From Leucaena leucocephala (lineage: Eukaryota > Streptophyta > Magnoliopsida > Fabales > Fabaceae): a stretch of 64,000 nt of DNA. The notes beneath the pieces are model-generated. The model made no database searches. It had not been told where the DNA came from and worked only from the letters and a program-made list of their open reading frames with translations. The stretch is from contig CM073519.1 in the NCBI GenBank assembly GCA_037074615.1, positions 31,765,001 through 31,829,000 on the forward strand, given 5' to 3'. Shown in pieces: positions 58,626 through 64,000 of this stretch; within the stretch, counting starts at the first letter, position 1; every line of letters starts with the position of its first letter. Made by a program: the position numbers and the translations under genes.

Positions 58626-59346
58626 GACTGACATTATGGGCCTCTCTATGACATCATCATGGGCCTCTCTGTGACATCATCTGAGCTCATTAAGTCATAA
58701 CTTGCTTACTACTAAGTTTCACAATTAGATCTAGGGCGTTCACAAACTCACGTCAAAATTCACTAAAACGTGAATAACTTTTCCTACAAAATTCCTTTCG
58801 GGGTTCCGTTAGTTTCCTAACCTCTAACTTCATAGGATGCATCTTCCTATAACTTTTTCACTTATATCTGAGGTCTAGAATATCTGATAAAAATTTTAGA
58901 TAACTTTCATACTATCAGTTCAATATCATCTATCTGGAACTCTAATAAAATTTACCAGCATAACTTTCTCTATCTACTGATGAATTTTGGGACTAAAATG
59001 CTTCCAGGCAGTTATAAACCTTTTTTAGCTCAACTTTCTATAATTAAAATTTTGCCCTTAGAAACTTTAAGAAATTACACTTTTGTCCCTCAACTTTTAT
59101 CTACTTTCAGTTTTGGCCTTAGGACTTTTAGACTATCCAGTTTAGTCCCTCTCTTGCTTCAAAATGACCATTATACCCCCAGGGACTTTCACTAATTACA
59201 ATTTAGTCCCTAATATTTCATTTTCTTGCAGTTTAGTCCCTGAACATCATCTATATACTTCTGAAACTTCTGCTCAATAGGGCCTGGTAACATACCTCTT
59301 TCAAGCTACATATTAGGCTTCTAGGCATAAAAATTAGGATATGACA
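58626..59346 (-). repeat. Gypsy E 5' LTR fragment
   Basis: It matches 56090-56807 and ends TTAGGATATGACA at 59346, but starts in mid-LTR. The other ~2 kb of this LTR and the primer-binding site are deleted. The ORF at 58980-59195 is not supported. Confidence 0.75.
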
Positions 59347-60780
59347 GCCACTGTATAGATCACTATTCATATATGAGAATTTCATGATTTCAATGCTTTT
59401 AATGGGTTTAAAATGGAAAATTGTGTGGGGTAAGATAGAGAAACAAGTAGTGGAAGCATTGGAATCAAAATGAGAATATTTGGAAAATAAAAAGAGGTAT
59501 TTTGATTCTATACAGTAGCCAAGGAAGGTATTTTGCTTTGAAATTGATTTGTTATTGCTTTATATGGCTAGGTTTTGACATTTGTTTGGAAAGAAGATTA
59601 TTTCAAGGAGAGCTTGATAAAGATAGATTAAAAGGTAGCAAGAATACCTAACTATAATCTTATGGTTCTTTGACTTTATGCTTACTTGTTAGTTGTGATC
59701 TTTGGTTTAGCTTAAGATGATGCTATGATGATGATGATGTATGAATGGATGCAATTCCTTGCAATTAATATCATAACAATATTCATGTTAGATTTTGCTT
59801 ATGTATGGTCATGAAATAGCTCCCATACCATGAGAACATGTTAAGCATTTAATTAAGTATGCATGATATTATAGTTTGTATAACTTGCTATTGAGATTTC
59901 CATGAAATCTCATTCTTTCCATATGCATAACCATGTTATAGGTGCTAGAACCTCCAAAGGGAAAAGGTTAAATATGGATGAATGAACTTGTATTAAAAGA
60001 TAAATTGGCAATTTGGACATTATGGGGTGCAATAGTATATTATGGTGTGTATGTAATATAAGGCAGTGACCTTATGATAGTATTTTTCATGACTTAACCA
60101 ACAAATTATGACATGAAATTTAGCATGAATATATATAAGATACAGAGATTTAAATGGTGACCAAGAACGCTTCAATTGGTTTTGTTTTCGATTTAATATG
60201 ATTTTTCCAATTTAGAGATAAAATTTGGAATGAGATAAAATGAGTGTCGAGAGTTAGTGAGGTTTAGAAGCCAATTTGAAATAGTAAATGAATGAATGTT
60301 TCCACAAAAGTTTATGGGCTTAAAGAACATGTCTTGAGCTTTAAATCCATAGGTAACATTCTTCATTAAGATAAGTGAACAAGGAGAAATACATTTTTGA
60401 AATTAAGGCAAGAAAACTGGAATTTCTAGATTTACCAAATGAATATTGTTTCTTCAACAAAAACATTCTATTCATTTAGCCAATGAAACCTTAGTTTTAT
60501 ATTTTTCTCCCATAGTTTAATAAAATAAATTTCATTAGAAATTTGAACCACTTTATTTTTATTTTTCTAAATTTAATTATGAATTTTTAAATTTGAGTCT
60601 GTAATCTGGAATACCAAATGAACAGTATCCAAAATTTTTTTTTGTGAAAATTCATTTTTCTAAGTAAAAGAGGTGTCATTTGGTTCACACTATTTCCAAT
60701 TTATCATAACTGAGAGTGAAATAAGGACACGAAACTAGTGCTCTAAGTCTAAGTTGATATTGCTCTAGACAAAGCAAGAT
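59347..60780 (+). repeat. Gypsy F LTR-like remnant, plus strand
   Basis: It matches the plus-strand LTR order of C and the reverse of D in patches, for example TTTTAATGGGTTTAAAATGG near 59397, TGAGATTTCCATGAAATCTCA near 59890 and GAATACCAAATGAACAGTA near 60610. No clear LTR ends were found. It adjoins the outer end of E. No gene is supported. Confidence 0.5.
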
Positions 60781-61640
60781 ACCCTATCTATGCAGAAAGG
60801 GGATATAGTTAAAATGGAGTTGACATTGATTGACAGAATAATATGCCCTCCATTAAGAAAAAAAGGAATACAACTTAGGTAAGGTAAATGGAGTTGACTT
60901 TACCCAATAATAGTGTGATTGGCCAAGAATAAACTTAGTGACATAACTTAACAAAATAATAAGCATGGAAGAAAGAATATATTGGTATAAGTCCTCTCCC
61001 TCTAATTTTATGAACGAGAAGATAATTTTATAGCTTACTCTATAGACAGATAAAGAGCCTCCCTTTTGTAAGGATAAGATGTTTGAATGTTATGCTATAG
61101 ATAAAATAGCAAGTGAGAGCTTTTACTCCTTGCATGAAATGCCAAGCATTATGTTATGTTTGTGAAAATGTGCTAAAGCTCCGAATGAGAGCAGTGCAAG
61201 CTCTAAGTGTTAGAGTTGTACATATTAAAGGAAGGAATGCCTAAGCTTTGATGTTAGAGCTATGTATTCATGAGTAGTTATGCAGTGTTGCAACACGTGG
61301 GCTAGGCATTATGCATGTTAGAGTACGTGCTCCTACTTAGCAGTAAAATAAAGGAAAGAATAGTTGCATAAGTCCTTTCTCTATACTATTTATAATTGTT
61401 AAAGATAGTAAGAGTGGCTAGAGGAGTGATAAAACACCTAAGAACCATAATGTAAATTGATTAATGTATATTATGAGGCCAAAGCCAAACCTAAAGAGAT
61501 AGATAGGTAGATGGCTTAAAGAAGATCTTGATGAGGTCCAAACTGAACTTAAAGGGATAGTTAATTGGTTAGAAAATTGATAAAGCCTAAGAAAATGGTA
61601 CTTGTATATGGACAAATTAGAACTGTTCGGTGTATTTAAA
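60781..61640 (+). other. Gypsy F internal module remnant
   Basis: The part at 61060-61350 matches the 3' module of C at 21720-22060, including GAGCCTCCCTTTTG and the AGAGCT hairpin-like units. Elsewhere I see nothing recognisable. The minus-strand ORF at 61418-61648 has no supported family. Confidence 0.5.
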
Positions 61641-62700
61641 GGTAGCAATCAGATGCTATAGAGACTATGAGAATGAAGGAACTAACCTCACTAAATTTTA
61701 TTAGCTAGAGGATTGGTACAGGACGCAGTTAAGCTAGCTAGCATGATACATTGACATATGAACAATCAGTTTAAGGAAAGTTCATAAATAGTTCTACATT
61801 ATGAAAGACTTTATTATGCTAGTCTTTTTTTCTAAATAAAAGCAGTAGAGGCTAGATTGTGGCCTGTCTAGAGACATACCTAGCATACAAATTAAAGTTA
61901 AAGATGTAATGATAAATAGACTGAGAGTTGATATTTCAGAAAGGGAGGAATTCCATCACAGAGGAACTAATGATTCAGTAGACCAGTACAAAGTATTTCA
62001 AATAAGCTGAAGCAACAACAATAGATGAAAGATGAACCCTTTTCGATGATTCAAATAAGGATGGTTCCAGCAAGTCCTTCAGCTTTTTGAAGAAATAATA
62101 AGAAGCAACAGAGTTCAAAAATTGAGCAAATGATTAGAAATAGAAGAAGTAAAAGATTAGAAGATGCAAGTTTGCAATTAAAGCTTGATAGAAACAAAAT
62201 ATGTGGTAGAGACCATGGAGATAGATTTTGTTTAATAGGTCAAGGAAGTTGCTACATATATGGCAAGTTGGGACATTTTGGCAGGGAATATTTACAGAAT
62301 ATGATTGGTAAGAGATTTCTAATGTAGAAGAAAGTTTGCCCCTGATCGTAGAAGAGGCAAGGAAGTCTTTTAGGATGATTCAAGAGACAATATGGATAAA
62401 TGATCGTTAAGTAGATGCAATATGTGATTTAGGCTCTAGTCATCCGTTTATAGTAATGACTATATAGAGCAATTGAATATTCATGTTAGTTTTCTGCCAT
62501 CATTCCTATTAGCTTAAGGGTGATAGCAACTTCTGCATATTTGAACGATAAAGTCTGGCATGCACGTAGTATAACTACCCCAGACTTGGTATGTTTACTC
62601 CACATGATTAAAGAAATAGATAAGGTATTTAAAACTAGGATTAAAGTTAGATTAAAGTTAGGAATAGGGATAAATGTTTAAGATTAGATGATGAGAGTTA
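61641..62700 (+). pseudogene. Gypsy F gag C-terminus and protease, decayed
   Basis: The open piece 62130-62327 contains CGRDHGDRFCLIGQGSCYIY followed by GKLGHFGREY. This is the plant gypsy nucleocapsid pattern CxxC...C plus a CCHC knuckle, with two knuckle cysteines changed to tyrosine. About 100 bp later AICDLGSSHPFIV (62420-62455) matches the aspartic-protease pattern (D-T/S-G-A-S/T-H-S-F-I) with substitutions. Upstream stretches are gag-like only weakly. The RT that should follow is not recognisable. Many stops make it non-functional. Confidence 0.68.
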
Positions 62701-64000
62701 ATTAGATGAGAAAACTAAAAGCAAGATAGTAATAGAAAGTATCCAGAATAATAGACAGTCTCATCAAGTAATTGATAAACTCTTATTTGTATTGATTTTA
62801 GTATTTTTAAAGAGAGTTTTATTATTGATTTTTGTCCTCATTTATCAATATATTGAAGAATTATTAATAATATAAAATTGAGATAGTTGGGAATTAATTG
62901 ATATAATTTTGGTCATATATTAGAATATTATCACATTAGATAAATAATTTGTATCCTTTAATTTCCCATTTCACAAAAGTGTTCATTAATCACTAAGTCA
63001 ACTTGCTACTGTAACATAATCAGAAAGAGAATCAGCTAAAATGTAATTAGATGAGTTTGATACCTAGAAGGTGGACTCAACAGAGGTTCTAATAGATTGA
63101 GCATATGCTAGATCTAGGAATTAAGGAGCTGATAAACAGAAGCAAGTGAGAGATCCACACATGTGCTATAACAGATTGGGTAGATGCTGGACTAAAAAAG
63201 TGGGCTAACAGATTGCAAATAGCAAGCTAACAAAAATCACATGGCAGCTAGACAATAAGAAATGCATTCACGTGATGGGAAAGAGTCATTCACTTATGGA
63301 CAACTCATCATATCATTTCACTCATTCCACACTTCAATATATCATGCACATATCACACATCATCTATCACACACCATATACCATACTCTCTCACGTCATC
63401 AGCACACATTCCATATCAGACCATACTTTTCACTCTACTCTTCACGCATTACATTATACACCATCTAGATTCCATAACTACATTCCCATTCTCTCTCTTC
63501 TATATTCTACTTTCCTCTATTCTAGGCAATAGAACCTAAGAAAAGTTCTATTTCATCTTTATCTTCTCTTTATACATTCACCATTACTACTGTTGTTGAA
63601 GTTCTAACAACAATGTAAGACAAGAGTTACTGTGTTCTCTTGGAGATGATATTGAACTACAATCCCTGATCTGAAACAAGGAGTTCATTATCTTTAATTC
63701 AGATTTAATTGTATTGAGTTAATGAAGTTAATTCTAGTTTATTGATTCAATTAGAGTTAGTATATGATAAAGGATTAGGGAACCGAGTTAGATTTCCTAT
63801 TTCTACATAATTGAGCTTCGATTGATTATTATCCTTAAACTGAGTTAGATATGGCTATATTTAATTAGTGTAATTATATAACAGAGTATAGTTGTATCTA
63901 TTTAATTCATCTGCTTCTATCGCTCGAGTTGAAAGATTCATATTTCTCTATTTAATATCTGTAAGTTGTAGCTTTGGTTGATATTTAGTTAGCGAGTTAT
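62701..64000. other. Unassigned AT-rich sequence
   Basis: I could not assign this 1.3 kb. It has a CA/TC-rich low-complexity part (63290-63440), which explains the overlapping ORFs at 63262-63468 and 63272-63532. No LTR ends, domain or RNA gene is recognisable. Confidence 0.5.

Larger units (their letters stand above)
38700..59346 (-). mobile_element. Ty3-gypsy element E, degraded, minus strand
   Basis: The remains of an element older than B, which it contains. The 3' LTR (plus-left) is truncated at its outer end and split by B (about 38700-38958 and 56059-56807). The PPT follows at 56808, then an internal region (56826-58625) and a fragment of the 5' LTR (about 58626-59346) ending GGATATGACA. 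The junction at 58625 joins internal sequence directly to mid-LTR, so the LTR start and primer-binding site are deleted. No coding region is seen. Confidence 0.7.

Noticed and set aside
63262..63532. Two overlapping ORFs rich in His, Ser, Thr and Tyr
   Set aside because: They are the product of CA/TC-rich low-complexity sequence with no recognisable domain.

Overview
This is plant nuclear DNA from an LTR-retrotransposon graveyard, probably a eudicot. The evidence is high AT content, Ty1-copia and Ty3-gypsy elements with tRNA-Met type primer-binding sites, and a plant class III chitinase-like pseudogene. I could not identify the species. I found no intact cellular gene, tRNA, rRNA or CRISPR array. 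Almost everything is nested or solo LTR elements, and in several cases a target-site duplication (TSD) can be read directly, which fixes the order of insertion. The labels A to H and R are local to this annotation.

Left block (about 41-25025): a plus-strand gypsy element (C) with a decayed ORF1, a decayed gag and a truncated 3' LTR. Its 5' LTR is split by minus-strand gypsy element A (603-13506, TSD AATTT) and by a copia solo LTR (14504-16261, TSD GATAC/GGTAC). Element A is itself split by a second solo LTR of the same copia family (5882-7759, TSD GCTCT).

Middle (about 25026-28203): the only stretch not dominated by LTR elements. It holds an intronless GH18 class III chitinase-like pseudogene (26848-27831) with TATA and G-box upstream, broken by a homopolymer frameshift, a nonsense codon and a second frameshift.

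28204-38690: a minus-strand copia remnant (H) with its 3' LTR, RNase H, RT and integrase tail. It carries an inverted LTR fragment of its neighbour G. Plus-strand copia element G (UBN2-type gag) follows; its long LTR is rich in TATCGATA/GATAA motifs and carries a gypsy solo LTR (31894-35248, TSD TTTAT).

Right block (about 38700-59346): a degraded minus-strand gypsy element (E) contains a younger minus-strand, apparently non-coding (LARD-like) gypsy element B (38959-56053, equal 2597-bp LTRs, TSD GGTTT). B contains a structurally complete plus-strand copia element R (43388-52200, TSD GAAAC). R encodes gag, protease, integrase, RT and RNase H but has four in-frame stops, one frameshift and changed active-site residues.

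59347-64000: a scrambled plus-strand gypsy remnant (F) with a decayed zinc knuckle and protease motif, then about 1.3 kb I could not assign.

No functional multi-gene system is visible. The best candidates for something undescribed are the ORF1 upstream of gag shared by gypsy elements A and C, the degenerate GTCGTGAC-type motif array beside it, a non-coding internal module shared by elements A, B, C and E (part of it also in F), and the TATCGATA-rich LTR of copia G.
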